A stretch of DNA of 64,000 nucleotides from Cephalopachus bancanus (taxonomy: Eukaryota > Chordata > Mammalia > Primates > Tarsiidae), in NCBI GenBank assembly GCA_027257055.1, contig JAPVLO010000232.1, forward strand, positions 558,001 to 622,000. Reading direction: 5' to 3'. The position numbers and the translations under genes were made by a program. Below, in pieces: positions 35,180 to 46,713 of this stretch (position 1 is its first letter; every line of letters starts with the position of its first letter). The notes under the pieces are model-generated. The model saw only the letters and a program-made list of their open reading frames with translations, was not told the origin of the DNA and searched no databases.

Positions 35180-35485
35180 TTTTTTGTTTGTTTGTTTTTG
35201 TTTTTTGAGTTGGAGTCTCACTCTGTCGCCAGACTGGAGTGCAGCAGCCGCTCCCGGCCACCGCAGCCTCGACCTGCTGGGCTCTGGTGATCCTTCCGCC
35301 ACAGCCTTCCAAGTAGCTGGAACTACAGGCGTGTGCTACCACGCCCGGCTGATTTTTTGATTTATTGTAGAGATGAGGTCTCGCCAAGTTGCCCAGGCGG
35401 GTCTCGAACCCGCGGGCTCAGGCAATCCACTCACCTCAGCCTCCCAAAGGCGCGGGATTACAGGCTGAGCCACCGAACCCAGTTT
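35180..35485 (-). mobile_element. Inner Alu, S-type
   Basis: Complete, nested in the right arm of the host rather than the linker. Confidence 0.9.
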
Positions 35486-35673
35486 TGACTCAGCCTTTCA
35501 AGTAGCTGGAATTACAGGTGTGTGCCACCATGCCCAGCTAATTCTTTGATTTACTGTAGAGGCAAGGTCTCACCATGACACCTGGTCTGGTCTCAGAGCC
35601 CTGGGCTTAGGCAGTCCTCCCACCTCTGCCTTCCAAAGTCCTGGGATTACAGGCGTAAGCCACCACGCCCAGC
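35486..35673 (-). mobile_element. Outer Alu, second part
   Basis: Ends CACGCCCAGC. Confidence 0.82.
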
Positions 35674-35703
35674 TCATATCTTTAAATTTCTTAGTATTAT
35701 ATA

Positions 35704-35880
35704 CAGGGGGTGCCAAAAAATGTATACACACTTTAAGAGATGTTATCTATATATTATTTTTCAAAGTTGAATTGAATTACGGTAGTCACGTATAGTATGA
35801 CATTCCCTCAATGTGCTTCTACCATTTTCTTTGACAGTCCTGACTGTCACATGATGATGCTAGCATTCATTTGATTAATG
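35704..35880 (+). mobile_element. Mariner end fragment
   Basis: Starts CAGGGGGTGCCAAAAAATG, after TA, with GTATACACACTTTAAGAGATG. This is the terminus of the MITE at 31057, but the inner sequence differs. No second terminus in reach, so probably one end of a fuller mariner copy; the inner limit is uncertain. Confidence 0.6.
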
Positions 35881-35883
35881 CCA

Positions 35884-36170
35884 TCTTTTTTTTTTAAGTC
35901 AGAGTCTCCCTCTGTCACCCAGACTGGAGTGCAGTGGCATACTCACGGCCACCACAGCCTCTACCTACTGGGCTCAGGTGATCCTTCTACCTCAGCCTTC
36001 CAAGTAACTGGAACTACAGGCACACTCCACCACACCTGGCTAATTTTTTTATTTATTGTAGAGGTCTTGCCAAGTTGCCCAGACTGGTCTCGAACCCTGG
36101 GCTCAGGCAATTCTCTCACCTCGGCCTCCCAACGTGCTGGGATTATAGGTGTGAGCCACCGCACCTGGCC
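35884..36170 (-). mobile_element. Alu, C-type
   Basis: Inserted at the 3' edge of the L1 that follows. Confidence 0.87.
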
Positions 36171-36313
36171 AACTCCCACTTATAAGTGAGACCATGAGGT
36201 GCTTGACTCCGCTTCTGAGTTACTTCACTTAGGATAACAGCCTTGGGGCCCATCCATGTTGCTGCAAAAGACATGATTTCATTCTTTTTTTTGTGGCTGA
36301 GTAGTATGCTATG

Positions 36314-36347
<34 letters not shown>

Positions 36348-36660
36348 ACCACATTTTCTTTATCCACTCCTCCACTGATGGACACAGGTTCGGTCCGTAG
36401 CTTTGCTATTATGAGTCATGCTGTGATGAACATGAGTGCAAGCATTTTCTTGATATGACAGTTTCTTTCCCTTTGGGTGGATGCCCCATAGTGGGGTTGC
36501 TGGTCATATGGGAGCTCTGTCTTCAGTTCTCTGAGAAATCTCCATACTGAGTTCCCTGAAGCTTGTATAATCTACATTCCACTGACAATTTACAAGCATT
36601 CCCTTTTCTTCTTATGCTTGCCAGTATCTGAAATGTTTCATCATTTTAAACCGCATAAAT
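36171..36660 (-). mobile_element. L1 3' region, antisense
   Basis: CTCCCACTTATAAGTGAGACC, CCCATCCATGTTGCTGCAAA and ACCACATTTTCTTTATCCA in order are antisense L1 ORF2 / 3'-end phrases. A TG repeat interrupts it. Confidence 0.85.
36317..36344. repeat. (TG)n microsatellite
   Basis: About 14 TG units inside the L1, probably polymorphic. Confidence 0.92.
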
Positions 36661-36774
36661 GCTAGTTAAATCTTTGTGTGTATTGGTGATGATTTCCTTA
36701 GAACAAATTCCTGAAAGTAGACTGGTGGGCACAGAATTCATATCTGCAAGCTTTTGGGTTTGAATAGCCAAATC

Positions 36775-37097
36775 TTTTTTTTTTTGAGTCAGAGTCTCAC
36801 TCTGTCTCCCAGGCTGGAGTGCAGTGGCACGCTCATGGCCACTACAGCCTCAACCTGATGGACTCAGGCGATCCTTCTGCCTCAGCCTTCTAAGTAGCTG
36901 GAACTATAGGCATGCACCACCACACCCAACTAATTTTTTAATTTATTAAAAAATTTTAATTTATTAAAAAAAAAAAAAGTAGAGATGAAGTCTTGCCAGG
37001 TTTCCCAGGCTGGTCTCGAACCCTGGACTCAAACAATCCTCTCACCTTGGTCTCCCAAAGTGCTAGAATTATAGGCATGAGCCACAGCACCCAGCCC
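36775..37097 (-). mobile_element. Alu with duplicated linker
   Basis: TTAATTTATTAAAAAA repeated in the linker, then A13, lengthening the element by about 30 bp. Confidence 0.87.
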
Positions 37098-37392
37098 GAA
37101 TCCCACTCTTGAAAGGACTATGAGGGTGCTTCCTACAGGACTCTTCCTCTGGTGCTCATTTCCTCAAGTCCTCTCTAGCTCTAGGTAATACCAAAAATGA
37201 ATACAAAAACAAATATGCCTCAGCAAACCAAAACCAAAAAATCCAACAACTTTGCTAATCTGGTAAAAAAAAAAAAAAAGCCATCTCATTTTAAAAAATA
37301 ACATTTCCTTGGTTACTACAGATGTGGAACTACTAAAAAAATGTTTGATCAGATCTGTGTGTGTGTGTGTCTTGCCTATTTTTGTCATTATC
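37098..37392. other. No feature recognised
   Basis: Short unique stretch with A-runs and a small GT repeat (37357-37370). Confidence 0.45.
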
Positions 37393-37684
37393 CTTTTTTT
37401 TTTTTTTTTTTGAGTTGGAGTCTCACTTTGTTGACCAGACTGGAGTGCAGTGGCCGCTGCTGGCCACTGCAGCCTCGACCTGCTGGGCTCCGGCGATCCT
37501 TCCGCCTCAGCCTTCCGAGTAGCTAGAATTACAGGCATGCGCTAGCACACCCAGCTGATTTTTTGATTTATTGTAGAGATGAGGTCTCACTGCCCAGGCG
37601 GGTCTCGAACCTGCGGGCTCAGGCAATCCACTCACCTCAGCTTCCCAAAGGCACGGGATTACAGGCTGAGCCACCGAGCCCGGC
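37393..37684 (-). mobile_element. Alu, S-type, 5-bp linker deletion
   Basis: Exact TSD TGTCATTATCC; carries CTCACTGCCCAGG. Confidence 0.93.
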
Positions 37685-37725
37685 TGTCATTATCCATTTT
37701 TAACAAGATATTTTCTTGTAGAGTT

Positions 37726-37907
37726 TTATTTTCTTTTTGCATTGGACTCTCACTCTCGCCACCATGCCCAGCTAATTTTGTGATTTATTGTAGAGATGAG
37801 ATTTCACCAAATTGTCCAGGCTGGTCTTAAACCCCTGGGCTCAGGCAATCCTCTCACCTTGGCCTCCCAAACTGCTGGGATTATAGGCATGAGCCACCGT
37901 GTCTGGC
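37726..37907 (-). mobile_element. Alu with deleted right arm
   Basis: Jumps from GACTCTCACTCTC to GCCACCATGCCCAGC. Confidence 0.8.
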
Positions 37908-37920
37908 GCATTATTATTTT

Positions 37921-38211
37921 TATTATTTTTTTTGAGTTGGAGTATAACCATGTCACCCAGGCTGGAGTGCAGTGGCTCACTCATGGACACAGCAGTCGTT
38001 ACCTGTTGGTCTCAGGTGATCCTCCTCAGCCTTCCAAGTAGCTGGAACTACAGGTGTGTGCCACCACACCCGGCTAATTTTTCTTGATTTGTTGTAGAGA
38101 TGAGGTCTCACCAAGTTGCCCACGCTGGTCTTGAACCCATGGGCTCAGGAATCCTCTCGCCTTGGCCTCCCAAAGTGCTGAGATTACAGGCTTGAGACAC
38201 CATGTCCAGCT
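37921..38211 (-). mobile_element. Alu, C-type
   Basis: Tail TTATTATTTTTATTATTTTTTTT. Confidence 0.87.
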
Positions 38212-38319
38212 TCCACTTTGATTTTTAGTCTGGTCTGTTGAGGCCTAGTGTAGAAGTTTTAGTCCAGAACGATGGGCTCCTATAATTTTTAAAAATTATT
38301 TTATTATTTAAAAAATTTA

Positions 38320-38612
38320 GCTGGGCTCGGTGGCTCAGCCTGTAATCCCGCGCCTTTGGGAGGCTGAGGTAAGTGGATCGCCTGAGCCCGTGGGTTTGAG
38401 ACCTGCCTGGGCAGGCGAGACCTCATCTCTACAATAAATCAAAAAATCAGCCGAGCGTGGTAGCGCATGCCTGTAATTCCAGCTACTTGGAAGGCTAAGG
38501 CGGAAGGAGCGCCGGAACCCCGCAGGTCGAGGCTGTGGTGGCCGGAAGCAGCCACCGCACTCCAGTCTGGGCGACAGAGTGAGACTCCAACTCAAAAAAA
38601 AAAAAAAAAAAA
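38320..38612 (+). mobile_element. Alu, S-type, 4-bp linker deletion
   Basis: Tail to tail with the next Alu, so the A-run and T-run meet at 38595-38616. Confidence 0.9.
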
Positions 38613-38908
38613 TTTTTCACTTGGGGTCTCACTCTATTGCCCAGATTGGAGTGCAGTGGCATGATCACAGCCACCACAGCCTCAACCTGCTGGGCTCAGA
38701 TGATCCTTCTGCCTCAGCCTTCCAGGTAGCTGGAACTACAGGTACATGCCACCACGCCTGGCTAATTTTTCTTGATTTATTGTAGGTTTCTTGTCAACTA
38801 CGTTTCACCAAGTTGCCCAGGCTGGTTTCGAACCTGTGGGCTCAGGCAATCTTCTCACCTCAGCCTCCCAAAGTGCTGGGATTATAGGTGTGAGCCACAG
38901 CGCCCAAC
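38613..38908 (-). mobile_element. Alu, C-type
   Basis: Inverted partner of the previous Alu; the pair could fold as a long hairpin in RNA. Confidence 0.87.
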
Positions 38909-39221
38909 CCCAGAACACATTCTTTAGGGTAGAACATCACACAGTGTGATGACTGGATGGGGAGATGGTGGGGGGCAACCACTGAGGTGGCACCTACCCC
39001 CCTTTAGCCCCCACTGGAAAGCCTCCCTCCCCGAGTTCTCCTTCTGATGCTGGGTGGTGCATGGCACAAACTCATGGGTTCTTTGACTCAACCCTGGAAT
39101 GATTTTCAGAACAGCCAGCAAAGTTTTAGAACAGAATTCATTAGCCAGAAGAGGAGAAGGAAAGAGGAAGATTCTGGCAGAAACACTTGGCACAGGCAAA
39201 TCTCTTGAAAAAAAGAAACCT
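38909..39221. other. No feature recognised
   Basis: Unique-looking; short frames only. Confidence 0.4.
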
Positions 39222-39281
39222 GCTGCGCTCACGCCTATAATCCCAGCACTTTGGGAGGCTGAGGTGAGAGGATTGCCTGAG
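39222..39281 (+). mobile_element. Alu 5' part, split by the provirus
   Basis: Stops at GATTGCCTGAG. The right part continues at 50711 (CTCATGGGCTTGAGACC). TGAG (39278-39281) is the proviral target site. Confidence 0.9.
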
Positions 39282-39698
39282 TGAAGTGTTTGATGTGTTT
39301 GCAGTGTTCACAATGTTTGAAGTTGAATATTAATGATTTTAGTTTTAAAATTGTTAAAACTCCATTTTGTTATAGAACTCCATTTTGTTTGCTTAAACCC
39401 CTGTGTGGCTGATGCCACATTTTTAGAGTTTGCGTGTAGTCAACCCCCACAGCCCTGTACCCTCCCAGTGCTTGCCCTTATCTGAGTTGTATCCCTGGCT
39501 ACCCTTGCCTAACCCAAAACCAGATGTTCTATCTCTGTAATTCCTCCGCTTACCTATAAAAAATACCCTGAAAATTTCACTCGGGGTTGAGAGATTCTGG
39601 TGGTATAAGCCCCCTTCTTGACTGCTGGTTGATAAAGGACTCATAATTTAACCTTTTGCTGTATGATCATTCTATTTTCTCACGACTCGGTCACAACA
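39282..39698 (+). repeat. 5' LTR
   Basis: 417 bp, TG...CA ends. TATAAA at 39555-39560 gives a U3 of about 300 bp. CTCCATTTTGTTATAGAACTCCATTTTG shows an internal direct repeat. No clear AATAAA; GATAAAGG near 39631 is the nearest A-rich candidate. Confidence 0.95.
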
Positions 39699-39700
39699 TT

Positions 39701-39718
39701 TGGAGACCCCAGTGAGGT
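39701..39718 (+). other. Primer-binding site, tRNA-Gln-like
   Basis: TGGAGACCCCAGTGAGGT two bases after the LTR. About 13 of 18 positions match the 3' end complement of tRNA-Gln as I recall it; other tRNAs fit worse. Mutations make the assignment tentative. Confidence 0.5.
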
Positions 39719-39760
39719 CATCTGCCGAAATTTGCCAAGCCCGAGAGGCAGACTCACTTC

Positions 39761-39770
39761 GTGGGTAAGT
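39761..39770 (+). promoter_or_regulatory. Candidate 5' splice donor of the provirus
   Basis: GTGG|GTAAGT 66 bp after the LTR, the usual place for the donor used for env mRNA. Confidence 0.5.
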
Positions 39771-41337
39771 TACAGGGGAGGTGCCTCCTGAGATGTTCCA
39801 GGGCCCCATAACCTCTCATTAGGCTCAGAGGGGGCAGGAATGACTGCTGGCTCCTCTTGCCTCAAAAAGAACCTGAGTCCGTCCACATTCTCCCAGGAGG
39901 TAATAATCTATACTCTGTAACTGCTTATCCAGTAAGCACCTATATTTATACAAGGGAAACAGCCTGATGAGGCTCCCCTGGGTTTTTTCAAGGACCTAAG
40001 ACGTTGATAGAAATGAGCCATAGCTTCGTATCTGTACTTAATTTTAGAACCCTGCAACTGGGTTTCAGAGCTCTGATCTAGTATCTGATTTTTGCTAAGC
40101 TTCCTGTCTTTTTCCCTTCTTTCAGAATCTGGGAAGGGTTTAGTTTGTAATTAAATGTCATTTACCATTGAAAGTTTTGTTTCTATGCAAATTGATAACA
40201 GCTATTTGTAATTACTAACAGTTAATTGTCAGGGAGGTAAGGGAAACTTTCTCATTTAGGCTCTATGGGGCCACTCGAGAAATGCTGAACTGACCCATAA
40301 GTGCTCTTGTTTGCATGTGAATTTGCTAAAAAGGCAGTTGCTTTGTTATTCTTATGTTGGTGTGTTTCTGTTTCTCTTGGATAATTGTTCCTTGCCTCAC
40401 TGAATGCCTTTTTGGTCTGAAGTCTACTTTGGTATTAGAATTGCAATCTCTGTTTTCTTATTGATTAGCAACTGTTCCCTTACGTCATTTTATGTTTTCC
40501 TAAGTGTTACGGTCTCCTTTTTGTTTGTATAATATTTATGTAGGTGGCAAAAGCTCCCAGGAAAATAGGAAACTCCACTCTTATGAACACAGACTCTGGT
40601 CTGGTTGAAGCTAAGCGGCACTCTTCCCTTTGGCCTGTGCAAACAGACTCCCTTAGGTGTCTGAGGGACTTGCGAAGGTGTCGGGGATCAACTCCCGGGA
40701 CATGTAAGGGCCTCATAGGGGCCTCTCCTCTCCACTCTAGTCATAAAGGACTCTGTGGGCTACGGAAGGCTCCAGGCTTGATCAGATGCTCAATGGACCT
40801 GAACCCATGCCAGAACCTGGAAATGGTGATCGGGGGGTTGGAAAAGGTCCTAGAGGCAGATCGCCTGGAAGCTGAAAGGGTCTGTCAGTGTTCCTGAGGG
40901 CTGCCTCATTCGGAGGGTGCACATAAGGACTGGTCACCCAGCGCCCTGGGGCTCCTTTGAGTGCTTTCAGCACTCAGAGGGAAAACTGAGATGCGTAAAA
41001 GGCAGGGAAATGACCGGCGGCGTTGCAGCTGACAGGAGCTCCCTCCACCAGCAGCACATTTTAACCTAGAACCATGAGTGCTGTCCAAAGTTAAAAATTG
41101 CTTGCCAGTTCTACCCTATGTCTATGCTATCCTCTAATATAAACCTACTCTGGTTGGTTTCCTACATATTATTTCTTCCAATCTGTCCACACTGTTAGAA
41201 TTCCTGTCTTTTGTTGACAAGAATATATACAATTGACTCCTGTATATGTTAAATTATTTTGTTAACTTGGCACAAGTTATTTTTCCTTTCATTGTTTTTT
41301 AAAAAATTTCTCTAGCTTGTTCTTTTCATTTAACAAC
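39771..41337 (+). other. Proviral leader, unusually long
   Basis: About 1.57 kb between donor and gag. It holds one 117-codon open frame (40544-40897) without recognised similarity. Packaging signals cannot be identified by eye. Confidence 0.6.
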
Positions 41338-42861
41338 ATGGGATCACAGATTTCTCAAGCCCCTAGTCCCCTGGACTGCATGATAAAAAACTTTTCTGTT
41401 GAATTTGCTGAGGACTACAGTGTCCGCCTTTCAAAAGGTAGTCTCTGGACCTTCTGTGAAATTGACTGGCCTACATTTAATGTTGAATGACCCTCTACAG
41501 GGACGCTGGACATAGATGTAACTCAATCTGTTTGGAAGGTCGTTACAGGGACTCCTGGTCATCCTGACCAGTTTCCTTATATCAACCAAAGATTAAATTT
41601 GGTCTGAAATTCACCTCCATGGTTGAAGGCATGTTCCCTTGGAACTCCCAGTCATGTCCTTATTTCTAAACCTCTGAATTGTAACCCTGTGCCATCTGGT
41701 ATTTCCATTTGTCCATATTCCATAACCCCTACCTCTACTGGGCTGTATCCTGTTTACCCTTGTCTACTGAGGATCCACTTGAGGATCCAGTTACTTCTAA
41801 CTCTAAACCTCTGCCACATAATCCTCAGGCTTCCTCACCTACCATCACCTTTTCCACCTCCACTTTGCCTTCTCCATTATTGGCTACCCATCTCTGATCT
41901 TGGACTGACCTGGCCCCTCTCCTTCCCTTCCAGGAAGTCCCTCCTTGCAAGGGGTGGATCGGACCAATCAATCCTTCTTGGGGTATGTTCCCTTTTCTAC
42001 TTCTGATTTATACAATTGGAAATACCAAAATTTGGCATTTCCAAATAAGCCACAGGCATTAATTTCTCCGATGGACTCAGTCATGCGCACTCATCGTCCC
42101 ACTTGGGATGATTGCCAACAGCTCCTCTTAACCCTATTTACCTCTGAAGAGCAAGAGCGCATTACAACTGAGGCCAGAACGTCTTTTCTAGCCTCAGCTG
42201 CAGGTACGCAGGAAGAAAATCAAGAAATGTTAAATGCAATTTTTCCCTCTTCTTGCCCAGATTGGGACCTTAACACTTTGGCAGGATCCTGGGCATTAAA
42301 TACCTATCACTGGACTCTATTAACTGGGTTGAGGGGAGTGGCCTGAAAATCTATCAATCTTTCTAAAACTACCGAGATTCTCCAGGGTCCTGAGGAATCT
42401 CTGGGAGTATTTCTTGAGTGCTTTCAGGAGGCCTTTCGTACCTATGCCCCATTCGATCCCTTGGCCCCTGAGGGAAAAAGTTACAAAAGCTTGAGGGCTT
42501 TGCAGGAATGAATATTTCCCAGCTACTCAAAGTAACCTGAAAAGTCTTTAATAACCGAGATGCTGAAAAACAGAAACTGGCAATACAAGGGGCAGATAAA
42601 GCAGCCAGAAGTCAGGCAAAAATATTGGTAGCTGCCCTCCAAGCCTCTCAACCTGACTCAAGGCCACCACACCAAAAGAGGAGGAGGACTAGGAAGGGAC
42701 AAAAGGGGACTGGACGTTCCCCACTGGCTAAACATCAATGTGCATACTGCAAAGGACTTGGACACTGGGTAAAAGATTGTCCCTGAAAACCGAAAACAAA
42801 CAACCCTAAGCCAGTTCTGGTTTTGCCTGCTTCTGGGGAAGCTGAAAATGACTCTGACTGA
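41338..42861 (+). pseudogene. gag: gag pseudogene (matrix, p12-like, capsid, nucleocapsid)
   Basis: ATG at 41338 opens MGSQISQAPS, a myristoylation-type start. A gammaretroviral matrix follows (GTPGHPDQFPYI). TGA at 41488 ends the frame after about 50 codons. Capsid sequence with YNWKYQNLAF is readable at 42000-42345; a major-homology-like QGPEESLGVFLECFQEAF lies at about 42385-42440. The nucleocapsid has one intact CCHC knuckle, CAYCKGLGHWVKDC (about 42741-42782), then stops at 42784 and 42859. The second stop lies at the usual gag-pro boundary, so it may be the ancestral gag terminator. Structural protein, not functional here. Confidence 0.88.
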
Positions 42862-43200
42862 AGGGGCCAGGCTTTTACTTTAGGCTGCCAAGAGCCCATG
42901 GTAACTGCAGCTATTGGGGGCCACCTGGTCCAACTCTTAGTGGACACTGGGGAAGAACTAGTCCTAAAATCTCCATTAGGACCCATGTCCAACAAATACA
43001 ATTTTTGTTCAAGGGGCAACAGACACGATTATGATTTGTAAGTTCACTTCCAATCGGATTGTTGACTTAGGACAAAAACGAGTCACTCACTCGTTCCTCA
43101 TAGCCCCTGACTGCCCATGCTCCCTCATGGTCAGGGATTTGCTTCAAAAATTAAGAGTAACTATTGTGTTTTCACCTGAAAAAACTGAAATGTTTATTCC
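42862..43200 (+). pseudogene. pro: Protease pseudogene segment
   Basis: QLLVDTG near 42932 carries the aspartyl-protease DTG triad. A frame change around 43010-43030 joins to DLGQKRVTHSFLIAP and VRDLLQKL, the flap-distal and C-terminal parts. An in-frame stop (about 42882) lies upstream of the triad. As in gammaretroviruses, no separate start is expected: protease is the first part of pro-pol. Confidence 0.8.
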
Positions 43201-44420
43201 TACTGCTTACCAAATGCTTTTAACTGTCCCACTTTCTGAAGAATACCTTCTAACTCCTCCTAATACCCCCACTGAGAATGTCTCGTCCAGCCTACTTCTA
43301 CAGTTACAGCAGGAGTTTCCTTCAGTGTGGGCGGAGACAAACCCTCCAGGATTGGCAAAGCATCACTCTCTGGTCATGGTGAGTCTGTTGGCATCGGCCA
43401 CCCCTGTTCATGTTTGTCAATACCCTATGAGTTTACAGGACCAGAGAGGAGTTGCTCCCCACATTAAGAGGCTCTTGGCTGCCAACACTTTAACACCTTG
43501 TAAATCCATTTGGGACACTCCGTTCTTGCCAGTCAAAAAGCCAGGAACATCTGACTACAGGCTCGTTCAGGACTTAAGAGAAGTTAATAAGTGGGTTGAA
43601 ACAATTCATCCTACCATTCCCAATCTGTACACTTTGCTCAGTCTGCTTCTTCCTCTACATCAGGTATACACTGTGTTGGCTTTAAAGGATGCCTTCTTTT
43701 CTGTTCCCTTGTCCTCTGTCAGTCAACCCATCTTTGCCTTTGAATGGACAGATCTGGATTCAGGGGACACCAGCCAGCTGTTTTGGACCAGGCTGCCACA
43801 AGGTTTCAAAAACTCCCCGACACTGTTCGGGGAAGACTTGCAATGGGACTTGCTAGGTTTTCGTGTTCCTCATCCTGAATGTACTTGACTGCAGTCTGTA
43901 GATGACCTTTTGCTCACAGCAGCAGACCTGGGCACTTGTCCAAAGGGCAACAAGACTTTATTACAGCTTCTCCAGGACCTGGGCTACTGTGTTTCAGATA
44001 AAAAGGCACAACTCTGCTTGGTTGAAGTCTCCTATTTGGGATACCAGCTAAAAGAGGGTAAGTGAGCCCTGTCTGCAGCCCAGAAGGAGGCCATCCTTTG
44101 GATCCCCACCCCAACTTCGAAGCAACGGGTACGAGAATTTCTGGGGGTGGCAGAATACTATCAATTATGGATTCCGGGTTTTGCTGAAATTGCCAAGCCT
44201 CTATATAGTGCCACTGCAGGGAATCAGTCCATGTCATGGACTGCTACTGAGGAAAAAAAGCTTTCCAGCGGATAAAATCAGCTCTCATGCAAGCCCCGGC
44301 CTTGGATCTCCCAGATGTTACCAAGCCCTTCCAACTGTTCATCCATGAACAACGGGGAATTGCCAAGGGGGTTCTTACTAAGACTCTAGGACCCTGGAGA
44401 CAACCGGTGGCCTACTTGTC
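43201..44420 (+). pseudogene. pol: Reverse transcriptase pseudogene
   Basis: The open part (to the stop at 43886-43888) shows DTPFLPVKKPG, YRLVQDLREVNK, and LPQGFKNSPTLF in the right order. Two changes in the active site are seen: the first catalytic Asp before KDAFF is Ala (codon 43679-43681), and the YVDD box reads SVDD (about 43898). Further stops lie at about 44062 and 44272; thumb-region phrases (REFLGVAEYYQLWIPGF) remain readable. The enzyme cannot be active. Confidence 0.92.
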
Positions 44421-44435
44421 AAAAAGACTGGACCC

Positions 44436-44719
44436 GCCGGGCTCGGTGGCTCAGCCTGTAATCCCGCGCCTTTGGGAGGCTGAGGTGAGTGGATTGCCTG
44501 AGCCTGCGGGTTCGAGACCCGCCTGGGCAGCGAGACCTCATCTCTACAATAAATCAAAAAATCAGCCGGGCGTGGTAGCGCGCGCCTGTAATTCTGGCTA
44601 CTCGGAAGGCTGAGGCGGAGAGATCACCGGAGCCCAGCAGGTGGAGGCTGCGGTGGCCGGGAGCGGTCACTGCACTCCAGTCTGGGTGACAGAGTGAGAC
44701 TCCAACTCAAAAAAAAAAA
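44436..44719 (+). mobile_element. Alu in pol, S-type, 5-bp linker deletion
   Basis: TSD AAAAGACTGGACCC on both sides. It splits the connection domain between AYLSKRLDP and its continuation, and is CpG-rich, so much younger than the provirus. Confidence 0.95.
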
Positions 44720-44734
44720 AAAAAGACTGGACCC

Positions 44735-45523
44735 AGTGGCTTCTGGCTGGCCCTCTTGCCTATGGGCTATTGCTGCCACAGCTATGTTAGTCAAAGAAGC
44801 AGACAAACTAACCTTTGGTCAGAACTTGGTCTTAACAGCTCTCCACACTGTCAAGACTCTGCTCCGAGGAGCCTCTGGGCGCTGGATGTCAAACGCTTGT
44901 ATCACTCAATATCAGAGCCTCCTACTTGACCAGCCCATACTTTCTCTCCTACTCAGAGCCTCAACCCAGCGACCTTACTGCCTGATGGCAATCCAGAAAC
45001 ACCAGTTCATAACTGTGAAGATGTATTGGACATCTCTCAAGTCAGCCGCCCTCATCTTCAAGACACTCCCTTAAGCCAGACTGATGCGGATCTGTTCACG
45101 GATGGCAGCAGTCTGATAATAGACAGAGTCCATAAGGCTGGGGCAGCAGCAACCATGGCTCCCAATGTAATCTGGTCACAATCCTTGCCAGATGGCACAT
45201 CTGCGCAAAAGACTGAACTAATTGCCTTAACCCAGGCTCTTCGCTGGAGAACAGGAAAATGGGTAAACATCTTCACTGACAACCGGTATGCCTTTGCTAC
45301 CCTCCATGTCCATGCCATGATTAACAAGGAGCGAGGATTCCTCAGTGCAGAAGGTAAGACTAAAAAACAAAGAAGAAATCCTAGCCCTCCTAGAGGCTAT
45401 ATGGGTTCCCAAAGAGGTAGCCATCATTCATTGCAGGGGACACCAAAAATCAGACACTCCAGAAGCAATTGGAAATCGCCTGGCAGACCAAGCAGCTCAA
45501 GAGTCAGCAAAGCTTCCAATTGA
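44735..45523 (+). pseudogene. pol: Connection / RNase H pseudogene
   Basis: FTDGSS, QKTELIALTQAL, FTDNRYAF and GNRLADQAA retain the four acidic positions of the RNase H site. A frameshift near 45345-45355 moves the C-terminal part to another frame. So this domain lost its frame, not its catalytic residues. Confidence 0.9.
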
Positions 45524-46401
45524 GCCCCTAACTGTCCTGCTAACTAAAACCTTTCCTATTCCTTCTCTCCCACAACAACCACCTATACCCAAGAAGAAGA
45601 ACAAGTGGACCTGGCAGGAGCTCACAGGATGGTAGGTTAAAGACTCTAAGGTCGTCATACCTACAGCCCAGGCACATACCTTGGTACAGCAACTACATTC
45701 TACCACCCACTCGGGAGGTACTAAAATGACTGAGTTGCTAAATTGTCATTATCATATCAATGACTTAAAAGGCCTGACCAATATGGCAGCTGAAATGTGC
45801 CCTGCCTGTGTCGGAGTTAATGTGAAACAAGGCCCAAGGCCTTTTGATGGCATTAGGGTCCAAGGATTAAACCTGGGAGAAAAATGGGAGATAAACTTTA
45901 CTGAAGTAAACCCCCCCATGCGGGGTACAACTATTTGCTAGTATTTGTGGACACTTTTTCTGGATGGGTAGAAGCTTTTGCCACAAAAAATGAAACCACA
46001 CTTACTGTTACAAGGTTTTTATTGAATGAAATTATTCCTAGGTTTGGGCTCCCCCTCTCTATTGGCTCTGATAATGGCCCTGCCTTTACCTCATCCATAG
46101 TTCAACTGGTTAGTAAAGCGCTAAATATTAACTGGAAATTACACTGCGCATACTGACCACAGAACTCTGGAAAGGTAGAACACATGAACTGAACTTTAAA
46201 AACTTTAACCAAATTAATAATAAAGGCTGGTGAAAAGTGGGTAAACCTCTTGCCTCTGGCCCTTCTCCAGGCCCGGTGCACCCCATACAAGGCTGGGTTT
46301 ACTCCATATGAAATCATGTTTGGAAGACCCCCTCCTCTGTTACCCCGCTTACGGGATCCCTTGAAGAAATTACTAATCAGTCTCTGTTAAAGTATCTTCA
46401 G

Positions 46402-46690
46402 GACGGGCTTGGTAGCTCAGCCTGTAATCCCAGCACTTTGGGAGACTGAGATGAGTGGATTGCCTGAGGCTGAGTGTTCAAGACCCATCTGGGCAACTTG
46501 GGGAGACCTCATCTCTATAATAAATCAAAAAATTAGCCGGGCGTGGTAGCGCATGCCTGTAGTTCCAGCTACTTGGAAGGCTGAGGTGGAAGGATTGCCG
46601 GAGCCCGGCAGATTGAGGCTGCAGTGGCTGGGAGCGGCCACTGCACTCCAGTCTGGGTGACAGAGTGAGATTCCAACTCAAAAAAAAAAA
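46402..46690 (+). mobile_element. Alu in integrase, S-type, first of a composite
   Basis: Left TSD AAAGTATCTTCAG (46389-46401) touches its first base. The matching right TSD (46923-46935) follows the second, partial Alu. Confidence 0.93.
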
Positions 46691-46713
46691 TTTACTTTTA
46701 TAATAAAAGGAAG

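Noticed and set aside
36317..36344. TG repeat as a Z-DNA regulatory element
   Set aside because: Lies in a dead L1 with no gene nearby; a plain microsatellite is enough.
40544..40897. Treating the 117-codon leader frame as a viral accessory gene
   Set aside because: No similarity recognised and no splice or promoter support. Kept only as an observation on the leader.
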